A model generated the notes under the pieces. It saw only the letters and a program-made list of their open reading frames with translations. It searched no databases and had not been told where the DNA came from. Positions 9,659 to 18,240 of a DNA stretch of 64,000 nucleotides are shown here, in pieces. The number at the start of each line of letters is the position of its first letter. Positions within the stretch are counted from its first letter, which is position 1. The stretch comes from Rhizobium ruizarguesonis. Lineage in GTDB: Bacteria > Pseudomonadota > Alphaproteobacteria > Rhizobiales > Rhizobiaceae. Position numbers and translations under genes: made by a program. The stretch is taken from contig NZ_PQIG01000070.1 in NCBI RefSeq assembly GCF_012349115.1, forward strand, positions 1-64,000, in the 5' to 3' direction.

Positions 9659-10527
9659 CCCCGGTCGATGTGAACGCGCATGCGTCCGGCCAGGTCTTGG
9701 ATATATTGCCAGGCGACGCGGCCGGAGCGCGCGCCGCGGGTCGTTGCCCATTCCAGCGCCTCGGCATGCATCTTGTCGCGTTCGAGCCCGAGCTTGAAGT
9801 GATCGGCATAGCCGTCGATCATGCCGAGATAATCCTCCTGGCTGCATTTGTGGAAGCCGAGCCAGAGGCCGAAGCGGTCGGAAAGCGAAACCTTCTCCTC
9901 GACCGCCTCCGATGGATTGATCGCCGTCGACTGCTCGTTTTCCATCATGTGGCGCGGCAGGAGATGGCGCCGGTTGGAGGTGGCGTAGAAGAGCACATTG
10001 TCCGGCCGCCCTTCGACGCCGCCGTCGAGTGCTGCCTTCAGCGACTTGTAGGCGGTGTCGTCGTGATCGAAGGAAAGATCGTCGCAGAAGACGATCACGC
10101 GGTACGGCGTGTCCTTCAGGAGGTCGAGCAGATGGGGAAGGCTGGCGATATCCTCGCGATGGACTTCGACCAGCTTCAGCAAGATGCTGCTTTCGCGACT
10201 GACATCTTCGTGGACGGCCTTGACCAGCGAGGATTTGCCCATGCCGCGCGCGCCCCAGAGCAGCACATTGTTGGCGGCATACCCCTCGGCGAAACGCACC
10301 GTATTCTCATGCAGGATATCGCGCACATGATCGACGCCGCGGATGAGCGTCAACGCTACCCGGTTTGGCCTCTTGACCGGCTGCAGATGCTGGCGCAATG
10401 GCGCCCAGACGAAACAGTCGGCAGCGTCCCAGTCGTTGAAGGCGGGTGCCGGTCCTGCAAGACGTTCGACGGCGTCTGCGAGCCGTCTCAGCTGGGCAAG
10501 CAGGGCTGTGTTGATTTCCTCGGTCAT
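9655..10527 (-). CDS. DUF815-family P-loop ATPase
   Basis: This is a 290-residue predicted AAA-like ATPase of unknown cellular role. It has Walker A GARGMGKSSL at about residues 93-102 and Walker B VIVFCDDLSF at about 144-153. A sensor-like YATSNRRHLLPR follows. These are the hallmarks of DUF815 proteins, which are widespread in proteobacteria. It lies alone on the minus strand between the NlpD-like gene and yajC. Its stop codon overlaps the edge of the palindromic repeat. Confidence 0.8.
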   Translation of the reverse strand: MTEEINTALLAQLRRLADAVERLAGPAPAFNDWDAADCFVWAPLRQHLQPVKRPNRVALTLIRGVDHVRDILHENTVRFAEGYAANNVLLWGARGMGKSSLVKAVHEDVSRESSILLKLVEVHREDIASLPHLLDLLKDTPYRVIVFCDDLSFDHDDTAYKSLKAALDGGVEGRPDNVLFYATSNRRHLLPRHMMENEQSTAINPSEAVEEKVSLSDRFGLWLGFHKCSQEDYLGMIDGYADHFKLGLERDKMHAEALEWATTRGARSGRVAWQYIQDLAGRMRVHIDRG

Positions 10528-10733
10528 CGGTGGCCTCCTGATTTCTCACTGCGGCAATCCGCTTTGATCTTTCGATGCCGGGTAGCATGGCGTTTTGACG
10601 GCGGAAAGGTTATGAGGCAGCGGAATCGGTACTGTTTCCGGCTGTTTCTGTTGCATTCATCGAAGCCGTAACTATAGTCCGGCAACCTGAAAAGAGAGGC
10701 GGAGTTCCGCCGCCCAAGCCTGAGGAGTTTAGC

Positions 10734-11081
10734 ATGTTCATCACCCCGGCATTCGCCCAGAGTGCGACCGATACCGCAACGGGATTCGGCGGCTCCGGTT
10801 TCGAAATGATCATCCTGTTCGTGCCGCTGATGGTCGTCTGGTACTTCCTGCTGATCCGTCCGCAGCGCGCACAGGCAAAAAAGCGTGAGGAAACCCTGAA
10901 GGCGATCCGTCGCGGCGACCAGGTCGTCACCGGCGGCGGTCTCGTCGGCAAGGTCACCAAGGTCGTTGACGAAAAGGAAGTTGAAGTCGAGATTGCTGAT
11001 GGCGTGCGTGTGCGCATCGTCCGCAGCGGCATCTCCGAAATTCGCGTCAAGGGTGAACCGGTCAAGGCCGACGCGGCGTAA
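10734..11081 (+). CDS. yajC: Preprotein translocase accessory subunit YajC
   Basis: YajC associates with SecDF at the Sec translocon in the inner membrane. The 115-residue product has one membrane helix at about residues 23-43, followed by the signature FLLIRPQRAQAKKREETLKAI and the GDQVVTGGGLVGKV block. The start follows GAGGAG. It directly precedes secDF, as in most proteobacteria. Confidence 0.94.
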   Translation: MFITPAFAQSATDTATGFGGSGFEMIILFVPLMVVWYFLLIRPQRAQAKKREETLKAIRRGDQVVTGGGLVGKVTKVVDEKEVEVEIADGVRVRIVRSGISEIRVKGEPVKADAA

Positions 11082-11126
11082 CAAGCGATAACGGCAGGAC
11101 CGCCGGATCGGAAGATCGTCGAGAGA

Positions 11127-13667
11127 ATGTTGCATTTTTCCCGCTGGAAAACACTTCTGATTTGGCTGGTCGCGTTTGCGGCCATCGTCATCGCTGCGCC
11201 CAATCTGCTGACTGAGGCGCAGCGATCCTCCCTGCCGGACTGGTTGGGGCACGACCGCTTGACGCTCGGTCTCGACCTGCAGGGCGGCTCGCATATCGTT
11301 CTGAAGGTCGAGCGTTCCGATGTCGTCAAGGACCGCCTGGAGGAGCTGGTCGCCAACGTGCGTAACGCGCTGCGCGGTGCCAGCATCCGCTATACCGGGC
11401 TGACCGGCAATGACCAGACCGTCATCGTCCGCATCACCGATCCGGCCCAGATAAAGGCGGCGGTCGATCTCCTGAAGCCTTTGACGACGGCTGGTGGACA
11501 TTCCGGATCTGAAGTCGCGCTGCAGCAGGGCGAGGAGGGGCAACTCTCACTGCAGATTTCCGACGCCGGCATTACCGCTGACGTCGCCTCCGCCCGGAGC
11601 CGGTCGCTCGATATCGTTGGCCGCCGCATCGCCGGATTCGGCTATGAAAATTTCCTCGTTCGCCCTGATGGCGCCGACCGCATCGTCCTGCAGGTGCTGG
11701 GATCGGTCGACGCCGAGCGGCTGAAGAACATCCTGAACCAGCCCGCCAAGCTTTCCTTTCATCTGATCGACGAAAGCATGTCGGGGCAGGAGGCGCTGAA
11801 CGGCCGCTGGCCTGCAACGTCGCAAGTCCTTTATTCCCTCGACGATCCGCCGATTCCCTATCTCGTCGACCGCACGGCTTTCGTCACCGGCAGCAACATG
11901 GTTGATATCGAGCCCATCGTCGATCCGCAGACGCAGGAGACCTCGATTGCCTACCGTCTCGATGCGGAAGGCACGCAGAGGCTGGCGCAGGCGACGGAAC
12001 AGAATATCGGCAAGCACCTTGCCATCGTCTTCGACGACCAGGTGATGTCGTCACCGGTCATCGATGCGGCGATCACCGGCGGCGAAGGCCGGATTTCGGC
12101 AAACTTCTCCGAGGACGGCGTCCGCGACCTTGCGATCATGCTGCGCGCCGGCGCCTTGCCGGCGACGCTGACGAGCGTTGAGGAACGCAGCGTCAGCCCG
12201 AGATTCGGCGCCGATTCCATCTTCAACGGTCTCATTGCCGGCCTTGTCGCCGTTGTGCTGGTCGCAGCACTGATGATCGCCCTCTATCGTATTCTCGGCA
12301 TCATCGCCGTCGTCTCGCTCTTCCTCAACCTGATCCTCATCGTCGCGGTGCTCAGTCTTGTCGGTGCGACGCTCACCTTGCCCGGGATTGCCGGCATCGT
12401 GCTGATCGTCGGCATGGCGGTCGATTCGAACGTACTGATCTACGAGCGCATCCGCGAAGAGGAAAAAACCACCCATTTCTTTGCGGAGGCCGTCGGCCGC
12501 GGTTTCTCGCGCGCATTTTCAACGATCGTCGACGCGAATGTGACGATCTTCATCGCCGCCATCATCCTCTTTTTCCTTGGCAGCGAATCCATCCGCGGTT
12601 TCGCGGTGACGCTGGCGGTCGGCATCCTGACGACCGTTTTCACGGCTTTCACGCTGACGCGCTCGATCGTTGCCGTCTGGCTGAGCGCGCGCCATCCCCG
12701 GCATCTGCCGAAGAGCGTCCTGACCCATCTTTTCGAGCACGCCAATATCCGCTTCATGGGAATCCGCCGCTATGTCTTTACGGCGTCGGCGGTCATCTCG
12801 CTGATCGCCATGGCCGCCTTTGCCACCGTCGGCCTGCATCTCGGCATCGATTTCTCCGGCGGCTCGCTCATCGAGGTAACGGCGAAGCAGGGCAATGCCG
12901 ACATCGCCGATCTCCACTCGCGCCTCAATGATCTCAATCTCGGCAATGTCAGTGTCGAGCGCACGGGCGGGCCGTCGAACGCGCGGATCCGCATTGCTTC
13001 CCAGGGCGGCGGCGAGAATGCCGAGCAGTCGGCGGCGACGCTGGTGCGCGGTGAGCTCCAGGAAGATTATGATTTTCGCCGCGTCGACGTCGTCGGCCCC
13101 GCCATCTCGGGCGAATTGACGATGATGGCGACGCTCGGTGTGCTTGCAGCACTTGCGGCGATCCTGATCTACATCTGGATCCGCTTCGAATGGCAATTTG
13201 CCGTCGGCGCCATCGTCGCAACGCTGCACGACGTCATCATCATGCTCGGTCTCTTCGTCCTCACCGGCATCGAGTTCAACCTGACGAGCATCGCCGCCGT
13301 GCTGACCATCGTCGGTTATTCCCTGAACGACACGGTCGTGGTCTATGACCGAATGCGCGAGAATCTCAAGCGATACAAGAAGATGCCGCTGCCGATCCTG
13401 ATCGATGCCTCGATCAATCAGACGCTGTCACGCACCATTCTGACCGCGGCGACGACGCTGATCGCCTTGCTCGCGCTCTTTCTCTTCGGGGGCGAAGTCA
13501 TCCGCTCCTTCACCTTTGCGATGCTCTTCGGCGTCGCTCTCGGCACCTTCTCTTCGATCTATATCGCAGCTCCTGTCTTGATCGTCTTCCGGCTGCGGCC
13601 GGAGGCTCCCGACGGGGAAGAGAGCAACAAGACGGATGCTGGTGTAAAATCCGGTACGGTGGTTTGA
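11127..13667 (+). CDS. secDF: Protein translocase subunit SecDF (fused SecD and SecF)
   Basis: SecD and SecF are RND-type membrane proteins that use the proton gradient to pull exported proteins through the Sec channel. Here they are one 846-residue polypeptide. The SecD half (about 1-510) has a large periplasmic domain beginning LTLGLDLQGGSHIVL. The SecF half contains LGIDFSGGSLIEV near residue 575 and a second set of six helices. The fusion is known in rhizobia and several other bacteria, so it is genuine and not an assembly artefact. Confidence 0.94.
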   Translation: MLHFSRWKTLLIWLVAFAAIVIAAPNLLTEAQRSSLPDWLGHDRLTLGLDLQGGSHIVLKVERSDVVKDRLEELVANVRNALRGASIRYTGLTGNDQTVIVRITDPAQIKAAVDLLKPLTTAGGHSGSEVALQQGEEGQLSLQISDAGITADVASARSRSLDIVGRRIAGFGYENFLVRPDGADRIVLQVLGSVDAERLKNILNQPAKLSFHLIDESMSGQEALNGRWPATSQVLYSLDDPPIPYLVDRTAFVTGSNMVDIEPIVDPQTQETSIAYRLDAEGTQRLAQATEQNIGKHLAIVFDDQVMSSPVIDAAITGGEGRISANFSEDGVRDLAIMLRAGALPATLTSVEERSVSPRFGADSIFNGLIAGLVAVVLVAALMIALYRILGIIAVVSLFLNLILIVAVLSLVGATLTLPGIAGIVLIVGMAVDSNVLIYERIREEEKTTHFFAEAVGRGFSRAFSTIVDANVTIFIAAIILFFLGSESIRGFAVTLAVGILTTVFTAFTLTRSIVAVWLSARHPRHLPKSVLTHLFEHANIRFMGIRRYVFTASAVISLIAMAAFATVGLHLGIDFSGGSLIEVTAKQGNADIADLHSRLNDLNLGNVSVERTGGPSNARIRIASQGGGENAEQSAATLVRGELQEDYDFRRVDVVGPAISGELTMMATLGVLAALAAILIYIWIRFEWQFAVGAIVATLHDVIIMLGLFVLTGIEFNLTSIAAVLTIVGYSLNDTVVVYDRMRENLKRYKKMPLPILIDASINQTLSRTILTAATTLIALLALFLFGGEVIRSFTFAMLFGVALGTFSSIYIAAPVLIVFRLRPEAPDGEESNKTDAGVKSGTVV

Positions 13668-13671
13668 AAAC

Positions 13672-14058
13672 ATGGCAAAAGGCATAGAAATCCGCGCCGC
13701 GCATTTCCCCGGGCGCGCCCCGATCGACGCTTACGGCAATGGCGGCTTTCGCTTTGCCGACATGTCGCATCGCGGCTCGATCCTTTGCCTGCCGTCCGGC
13801 ATTCATGGCTGGGACATGGATATGTCGAAACCGCTGTCGCCTGAAAATTTCCGCCGGGTGCTTGATGAGGCTAGTGATATCGAGGTTTTGCTCGTCGGCA
13901 CCGGTACCGAGCTTCGCCGCCTGCCCGAGGAATTGAAGCTGGCGCTGAAATCGCGCGGTATCTCCTCCGATCCGATGAGCACCGGAGCGGCGGTGCGCAC
14001 CTTCAATATCATGCTCGCTGAGCAACGTGCCGTCGCCGCGGCGTTGATTGCGGTCTGA
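13672..14058 (+). CDS. Mth938-like domain protein (NDUFAF3-like)
   Basis: This 128-residue protein has the DUF498/Mth938 fold signature: an N-terminal AYGNGGFRFADM, a central HGWDM, and LLVGTGTELRRLP. The mitochondrial relative NDUFAF3 is a complex I assembly factor, and the linkage of this family to secDF is conserved in alphaproteobacteria. The gene starts 4 nt after secDF and is followed at once by an NDUFAF6-like gene. A role in complex I assembly is inferred from family and context only. Confidence 0.8.
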   Translation: MAKGIEIRAAHFPGRAPIDAYGNGGFRFADMSHRGSILCLPSGIHGWDMDMSKPLSPENFRRVLDEASDIEVLLVGTGTELRRLPEELKLALKSRGISSDPMSTGAAVRTFNIMLAEQRAVAAALIAV

Positions 14059-14060
14059 CG

Positions 14061-14918
14061 ATGACTGAAGCGAATATTGCGACGAACCAGGAGATCTGCC
14101 TGGCGATGCTGCGTGACAGCGATCGCGACCGCTATCTCGCCTGTCTGCTGTCGCCGGAGGCAAAGCGCGGCGCGCTTGCAGCTCTTTATGCCTTCAATGC
14201 CGAGCTTGCCCGCATCCGTGATCTCGTGCACGAGCCGTTGCCCGGCGAGGTGCGGCTGCAATATTGGCACGATCTTCTGGAAGGCAGTGCACACGGCTCG
14301 ACAGCGGCCAATCCCGTTGCCGCAGCCCTTCTGACCGCGATCGAAACGCACCGCCTGCCGCGTAAGACGCTGATCGACATGATCGAGGCCCGCACCTTCG
14401 ATCTCTATGAGGATCCGATGGAGACACGTCTTTCGCTTGAAGGCTATGCCGGTGAAACGGCATCGGCCCTGATCCAGCTCGCAAGCCTGGTGCTTTCGCC
14501 GGAGGAGGCCGCACGATCGGCCGACGCCGCCGGCCATGCCGGCGTCGCCCAGGCGGTCGCCGGATTGCTGCTGCTGATGTCGCTGCATCGCCGCCGCGGC
14601 CAGGTCTATATTCCGCTGCAGATCCTTTCCGCCACCGGTCTCGACCGCGATGCCTTCCTTGCCGGCGAAGACAGGCCGCGCATCTCTGCTGCCATCGAGG
14701 CCTTCGCCGGTCTTGGTCGCGAACATCTGGTGAAGGCGAGAGCGGCGGGGCCGATTGCGCCGGCCGTCTTTCCAGCCTTTCTGCCGGCGACGCTTGCCGA
14801 ACCGGTGCTCGTCAAGGCGCAGAAGCGAGGGGCCTTGCTGTTCGACCGACCACTGCAGCCGCCGCAATGGCGCCGCCAGCTGCGAATGGGACTGGCAGCA
14901 ACCCGCCGGAAAATCTGA
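14061..14918 (+). CDS. Squalene/phytoene synthase-family protein, NDUFAF6-like
   Basis: The 285-residue product has the squalene/phytoene synthase fold but lacks both Asp-rich DxxxD motifs. The region where the first should be reads AFNAELARIRD. It is therefore unlikely to make carotenoid or squalene precursors. It resembles the complex I assembly factor NDUFAF6, which is also a degenerate member. It begins 2 nt after the NDUFAF3-like gene stops, so the two are probably co-translated and may work together. Confidence 0.78.
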   Translation: MTEANIATNQEICLAMLRDSDRDRYLACLLSPEAKRGALAALYAFNAELARIRDLVHEPLPGEVRLQYWHDLLEGSAHGSTAANPVAAALLTAIETHRLPRKTLIDMIEARTFDLYEDPMETRLSLEGYAGETASALIQLASLVLSPEEAARSADAAGHAGVAQAVAGLLLLMSLHRRRGQVYIPLQILSATGLDRDAFLAGEDRPRISAAIEAFAGLGREHLVKARAAGPIAPAVFPAFLPATLAEPVLVKAQKRGALLFDRPLQPPQWRRQLRMGLAATRRKI

Positions 14919-14989
14919 TATCGGTCAAATTCGCGCAAGTCTCGCGCGTTACAAGGCTTCCACCGCTACCCTTTGAACGGAGACTCGGC

Positions 14990-15457
14990 GTGGGCATTAT
15001 CGTCTGGTGCGTTCTTTTCGCCATCGTCATTTTCATTGCTTTTGTGGCAACGCGCATGGCCGCGCAGAACAAGGAAGACGGCCTGCATGACACGGGCCTC
15101 GCCATCATCGAATTCGGTCGCGCCTTTCCGAACGAGGCGATCCGTCAGTTGCAGGCGACGGAAAACGGTCAGGCCGTCTTCGTGCGCCTGCATGACAACA
15201 AGGCGGGCTTTATGCGCAACATGTCGCGCCATTTCGCCTGCCATCTGATCGAGCCGGGTCGGGTGCGCGTCGTCGGCTCGGAAACGGGCCGGGGACTGGT
15301 GGTCGACTTCCTCGATGCACCCTATCACAACGCTGATTTCGAATTCGCTTCCGCCAAGGAAGCCTCGGAGGTTTCGCTCTGGCTGCTCGGCAATTATATC
15401 GCCGAGCCGGATAAGGACCTGCCGACCGGCAATATTTCGGCGGCGAATAAGCAGTAA
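14990..15457 (+). CDS. Conserved membrane-anchored hypothetical protein
   Basis: The 155-residue protein has one N-terminal membrane helix (about residues 2-25, GIIVWCVLFAIVIFIAFVA) and a soluble domain with no motif I can name. I chose the GTG at 14990 because it starts directly at the membrane helix. The frame is open upstream to 14867 but overlaps the previous gene. Its conservation in rhizobia is suspected, not shown. The stop is at the edge of a palindromic repeat. Confidence 0.6.
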   Translation: MGIIVWCVLFAIVIFIAFVATRMAAQNKEDGLHDTGLAIIEFGRAFPNEAIRQLQATENGQAVFVRLHDNKAGFMRNMSRHFACHLIEPGRVRVVGSETGRGLVVDFLDAPYHNADFEFASAKEASEVSLWLLGNYIAEPDKDLPTGNISAANKQ

Positions 15458-15562
15458 TGCATGTCGCCCAATACTGCGCAGCGGTTTGCGAGGACGGCAT
15501 GCATAAAAGAAAAGCAAAGCCTTCAAGCGGGTCGCATGAGCCGGTTCGATGCGACGCGCTTG
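15457..15562. repeat. Dispersed palindromic repeat copy
   Basis: It begins ATGCATGTCGCCC, with the inverse GGCATGCAT about 45 nt later, followed by the second palindrome built on GGGTCGCAT/ATGCGACGCGCTT. Same family as the copy at 9463. It fills the space between convergent genes. Confidence 0.75.
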
Positions 15563-15584
15563 AAAACGCCGGTCAGGCGTTTTC
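15562..15584. terminator. Perfect hairpin overlapping the trmFO stop codon
   Basis: GAAAACGCC and GGCGTTTTC form a perfect 9-bp stem around GGTCA. The trmFO stop codon (minus strand) lies in the loop. With A/T ends on both sides it could act as a terminator in both directions for the convergent genes. Confidence 0.5.
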
Positions 15585-17006
15585 GGCAAGCGTCGATTCT
15601 TGACCGAGCCAGGCGGCGCAGTCGGCAAGCGCGCGGCGTGCGATCAGCTGCCGCTTCATGATCGTCTTGTCCTTGCCGCGGAAGCGCTTGACGCCTTCGG
15701 GCTTGACGATCGACCCCGGCTGGAGCTCCGGAAACAGCCCGAAATTGATGTTCATCGGCTGGAACGATCGTTTGCCCGGCTCCTCGTCGGTGACGAGGTG
15801 CCCGCCGGTGATATGACCGAGCAGCGAGCCGAGCGCGGTCGTCGGCGGCGGTAGCGAGATCGCCTCGCCCTTGCGTTCGGCGGCGGCGAAACGCCCGGCC
15901 ATGAGCCCGACGCTGGCACTTTCCACATAACCCTCACAGCCGGTGATCTGACCGGCAAAACGCAGGCCGGGCCGCGATTTCAGCGTCAGTGACCGGTCGA
16001 GCAGGGTGGGGGAGTTGATATAGGTATTGCGGTGCAGGCCGCCGAGACGGGCAAATTCCGCATTTTCCAGACCCGGGATCATCCGGAAGATATCTGCCTG
16101 CGTGCCATATTTCAGCTTCGTCTGGAAGCCGACCATGTTGTAGAGCGTGCCGAGTGCATTGTCCTGCCGCAGTTGCACGACGGCATAGGCCTTGACTGTC
16201 GGGTTATGCGCGTTCGTCAGCCCCATCGGCTTCATCGGTCCGTGGCGCAGTGTCTCGCGGCCGCGTTCGGCCATTACCTCGATCGGCAGGCAGCCGTCGA
16301 AATAAGGCGTGCCCTCCCATTCCTTGAAACCGACCGTGTCGCCTGATATCAGCGCGTCGACGAAGGCATTGTACTGCGCCTCGTCCATCGGGCAGTTGAT
16401 GTAATCCTTGCCGTTGCCGCCAGGCCCGACCTTGTCGTAGCGCGACTGATACCAGCAGATATCCATGTCGATGCTCTCGCGGTAGACGATCGGCGCGATG
16501 GCGTCGAAGAAGGCAAGCGAATCCTCGCCGGTTTCCGCCTGGATGGCGCTCGCGAGCGACGGCGCCGTCAGCGGTCCGGTGGCGACTATGGCAAGATCCC
16601 AGTCCTTCGGCGGCAGGCCGGTGACCTCTTCACGCACGACGGTGATGAGCGGGTGGTCATGGACCGCTTTGGTCACCGCCTCGGAGAAGCCATCGCGATC
16701 GACGGCGAGCGCACCGCCGGCCGGTACCTGGCACCGATCGGCAGCGGCCATGATCAGCGAACCCGCCATGCGCATCTCGGCATGGATGACGCCGACGGCA
16801 TTGCTGGTCGCATCGTCGGACCGGAAGGAATTGGAGCAGACGAGTTCGGCAAGACCGTCGGTCTTGTGCGCATCCGTGCCGCGCACCCCGCGCATTTCAT
16901 GCAGGATGACCGGAACGCCGGAACTGGCGATCTGCCAGGCGGCTTCCGAACCGGCAAGCCCGCCGCCGACGACGTGGATAGGGGAATAGGAGGAGATCGT
17001 GTTCAT
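15573..17006 (-). CDS. trmFO: Methylenetetrahydrofolate-tRNA-(uracil-5-)-methyltransferase TrmFO
   Basis: TrmFO makes 5-methyluridine at position 54 of the tRNA T-loop, using methylenetetrahydrofolate and FAD. The 477-residue product has the N-terminal FAD-binding motif [17 protein letters not shown] and the family block [25 protein letters not shown]-terminal residues such as [10 protein letters not shown] are also diagnostic. The start is the ATG before [10 protein letters not shown]. It is transcribed convergently with the preceding gene. Confidence 0.94.
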   Translation of the reverse strand: MNTISSYSPIHVVGGGLAGSEAAWQIASSGVPVILHEMRGVRGTDAHKTDGLAELVCSNSFRSDDATSNAVGVIHAEMRMAGSLIMAAADRCQVPAGGALAVDRDGFSEAVTKAVHDHPLITVVREEVTGLPPKDWDLAIVATGPLTAPSLASAIQAETGEDSLAFFDAIAPIVYRESIDMDICWYQSRYDKVGPGGNGKDYINCPMDEAQYNAFVDALISGDTVGFKEWEGTPYFDGCLPIEVMAERGRETLRHGPMKPMGLTNAHNPTVKAYAVVQLRQDNALGTLYNMVGFQTKLKYGTQADIFRMIPGLENAEFARLGGLHRNTYINSPTLLDRSLTLKSRPGLRFAGQITGCEGYVESASVGLMAGRFAAAERKGEAISLPPPTTALGSLLGHITGGHLVTDEEPGKRSFQPMNINFGLFPELQPGSIVKPEGVKRFRGKDKTIMKRQLIARRALADCAAWLGQESTLAENA

Positions 17007-17052
17007 TCCGCGCTGATATCATGTCGGCAGGTGCGATCCAACACCCCGGAAT

Positions 17053-17077
17053 CAAAAACGGCGCCCTGGGGCGCCGT
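17053..17077 (-). terminator. Rho-independent terminator of the first DUF1127 gene
   Basis: ACGGCGCC and GGCGCCGT form an 8-bp stem with loop CTGG. On the minus strand the stem is followed by TTTTTG. It lies 23 nt beyond the stop codon of the minus-strand DUF1127 gene. Confidence 0.8.
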
Positions 17078-17099
17078 CTTGGAAGCATCGTACTCGCTA

Positions 17100-17243
17100 T
17101 TAGCGGAACGAGCGGGATGCGATATTCCGGATGTCGTAGCGGCTAACGCCGATATCGGACAGGGTCTGGTTCGAAAGGCCGCCGAGTTCATTGAGCGTAC
17201 GACGGTAGCTGAGCCAGCTTCTTGCAATGCGGATCGGGTTCAT
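17100..17243 (-). CDS. DUF1127 small Arg-rich protein
   Basis: This 47-residue basic protein is too short for routine gene calling. It has the DUF1127 core: an N-terminal SWLSYRRTLNELGGLS, then TLSDIGVSRYDI and a final ASRSFR. The start follows AGGAAGAAG. DUF1127 proteins of alphaproteobacteria are stress-linked and some bind RNA, influencing small-RNA maturation. Brucella and Agrobacterium members are controlled by the LysR regulator VtlR. A 13-bp LysR-type T-N11-A motif lies about 80 nt upstream. The gene has its own terminator, so it is probably monocistronic. Confidence 0.85.
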   Translation of the reverse strand: MNPIRIARSWLSYRRTLNELGGLSNQTLSDIGVSRYDIRNIASRSFR

Positions 17244-17322
17244 TGTCTTCTTCCTATGTCCGCGGGACGGCGGGATCGCCTGTCTCTCTGCGGTTGATGT
17301 TTATATAGGCGAGAACCGTCCG

Positions 17323-17336
17323 ATTGTGCAGTGCAA
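17323..17336. promoter_or_regulatory. Candidate LysR-type binding motif upstream of a DUF1127 gene
   Basis: ATTGTGCAGTGCAA fits the T-N11-A layout of LysR-family sites (the T at 17324 and the A at 17336). The identical 14-mer occurs at 18328-18341, upstream of the small RNA. A related TTGTGCACTACGA lies at 17359-17371. VtlR/LsrB is the obvious candidate regulator by family knowledge. Binding is not shown. Confidence 0.45.
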
Positions 17337-17462
17337 ATAAAAGGCGTCTGCCATGCAATTGTGCACTACGATGCTCTTCAATTAAGCAGAGGATATTTTT
17401 TGAGCGGGCTAACGAGTGGGAAAAACCTGCAACCGCAGCGGCCACCACGGGCAGACAAAAGA

Positions 17463-17492
17463 AAACGCCCGCTGTGGGTACAGCGGGCGTTT
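17463..17492 (-). terminator. Rho-independent terminator of the second DUF1127 gene
   Basis: AAACGCCCGCTGT and ACAGCGGGCGTTT are a perfect 13-bp stem with loop GGGT. On the minus strand it continues as TTTTCTTTT. It lies about 45 nt after the DUF1127 stop. Confidence 0.85.
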
Positions 17493-17537
17493 CGATCGAG
17501 AACAATCGTGCTTGGGAGGAGCAGCGATCGCCTAGAA

Positions 17538-17684
17538 TTAGCGGTGGGAAGCCTCACGGGCAACGCGATGGATGTCCGAACGGTCGATGCCGAGATCGTG
17601 CAATTCGCGGTTGGTCATGCGGCCGAGTTCCGTGACGGTCTGACGATACTTGCGCCAGTTATTGAAAGAGCGAGAGAAGTTCAT
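17538..17684 (-). CDS. DUF1127 small Arg-rich protein
   Basis: This 48-residue basic protein contains the DUF1127 core WRKYRQTVTELGRMTNREL followed by LHDLGIDRSDI and an Arg-rich tail. The start is preceded by AAAGGGG. It is a divergent paralogue of the gene at 17100. The positions of the Trp, Arg-Arg/Lys and DLGI/DIGV motifs match while most other residues differ. Its own terminator at 17463 separates it from the downstream DUF1127 gene. The alpha-r14-like RNA at 18112 is encoded upstream on the same strand, a pairing also known from Rhodobacter. Confidence 0.85.
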   Translation of the reverse strand: MNFSRSFNNWRKYRQTVTELGRMTNRELHDLGIDRSDIHRVAREASHR

Positions 17685-18111
17685 GTTAAGCCCCTTTCCG
17701 AGGGTTTGATCTGCCAGCAGCCACCGATCGGCGCTGACCTCTATTTGATGACTGGAATATATGTTGCGACGCGAAAGACTAAAACAGACAAGTTTTCAGA
17801 TCACCTATGCGAAGATTGCAATGCTCAAAGGGTATTTGACGCAGACTTACCGTTTTTTGGTCAATGAATAGGCAGAATGACTTTTGAGGAAGCAATTCGA
17901 TTTGGAGAGGCGAATGGGGGATCACTGCGGAAAAACGCTGCTCCCTCCGCCAGTTCCGCCCGTCCTTCTGCTACAACGAGGCGTTCCGCTTCGGATCAGA
18001 AGCCGCCCATCCCGTCGCAGAGTTGGTGGGGCGGCGTGACGACAATGTGGCATGACGGCGGCATCCGACGAAAACTCTCTCACCGCCAATGCTTTAATAA
18101 GGCTTTGGCTA

Positions 18112-18240
18112 AAGAAAAACGCCCGCCGGGGGAGGATCCGGCGGGCGTGTTATGGTGACTGACAACTGGGAGGAGGAGTGTTGCCAGTCTATCGCGGCGC
18201 GCTGGGAGGAGGAGTGCGCGGCTGCGAATCTCGTCACGGA
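18112..18240 (-). ncRNA. Alpha-r14/cuckoo-type small RNA with three CCUCC loops
   Basis: The minus-strand RNA would form three hairpins. The first (18193-18226) and the second (18157-18189, a 10-bp stem) have the identical 13-nt loop ACUCCUCCUCCCA. The third (18119-18148) is a GC-rich terminator stem with loop AUCCUCCC followed by GUUUUUCUUU. Repeated CCUCCUCCC anti-Shine-Dalgarno loops define the alpha-r14 (NfeR1-like) and cuckoo RNA families, which often lie next to DUF1127 genes. Such RNAs are thought to bind ribosome-binding sites of target mRNAs. The 5' end is uncertain. A TACTAT -10-like box could place it as far out as about 18303. Confidence 0.75.

Noticed and set aside
17331..18158. 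Plus-strand open frames across the DUF1127/sRNA island
   Set aside because: They lack ribosome binding sites and cover the antisense of short conserved genes, hairpins and terminators.
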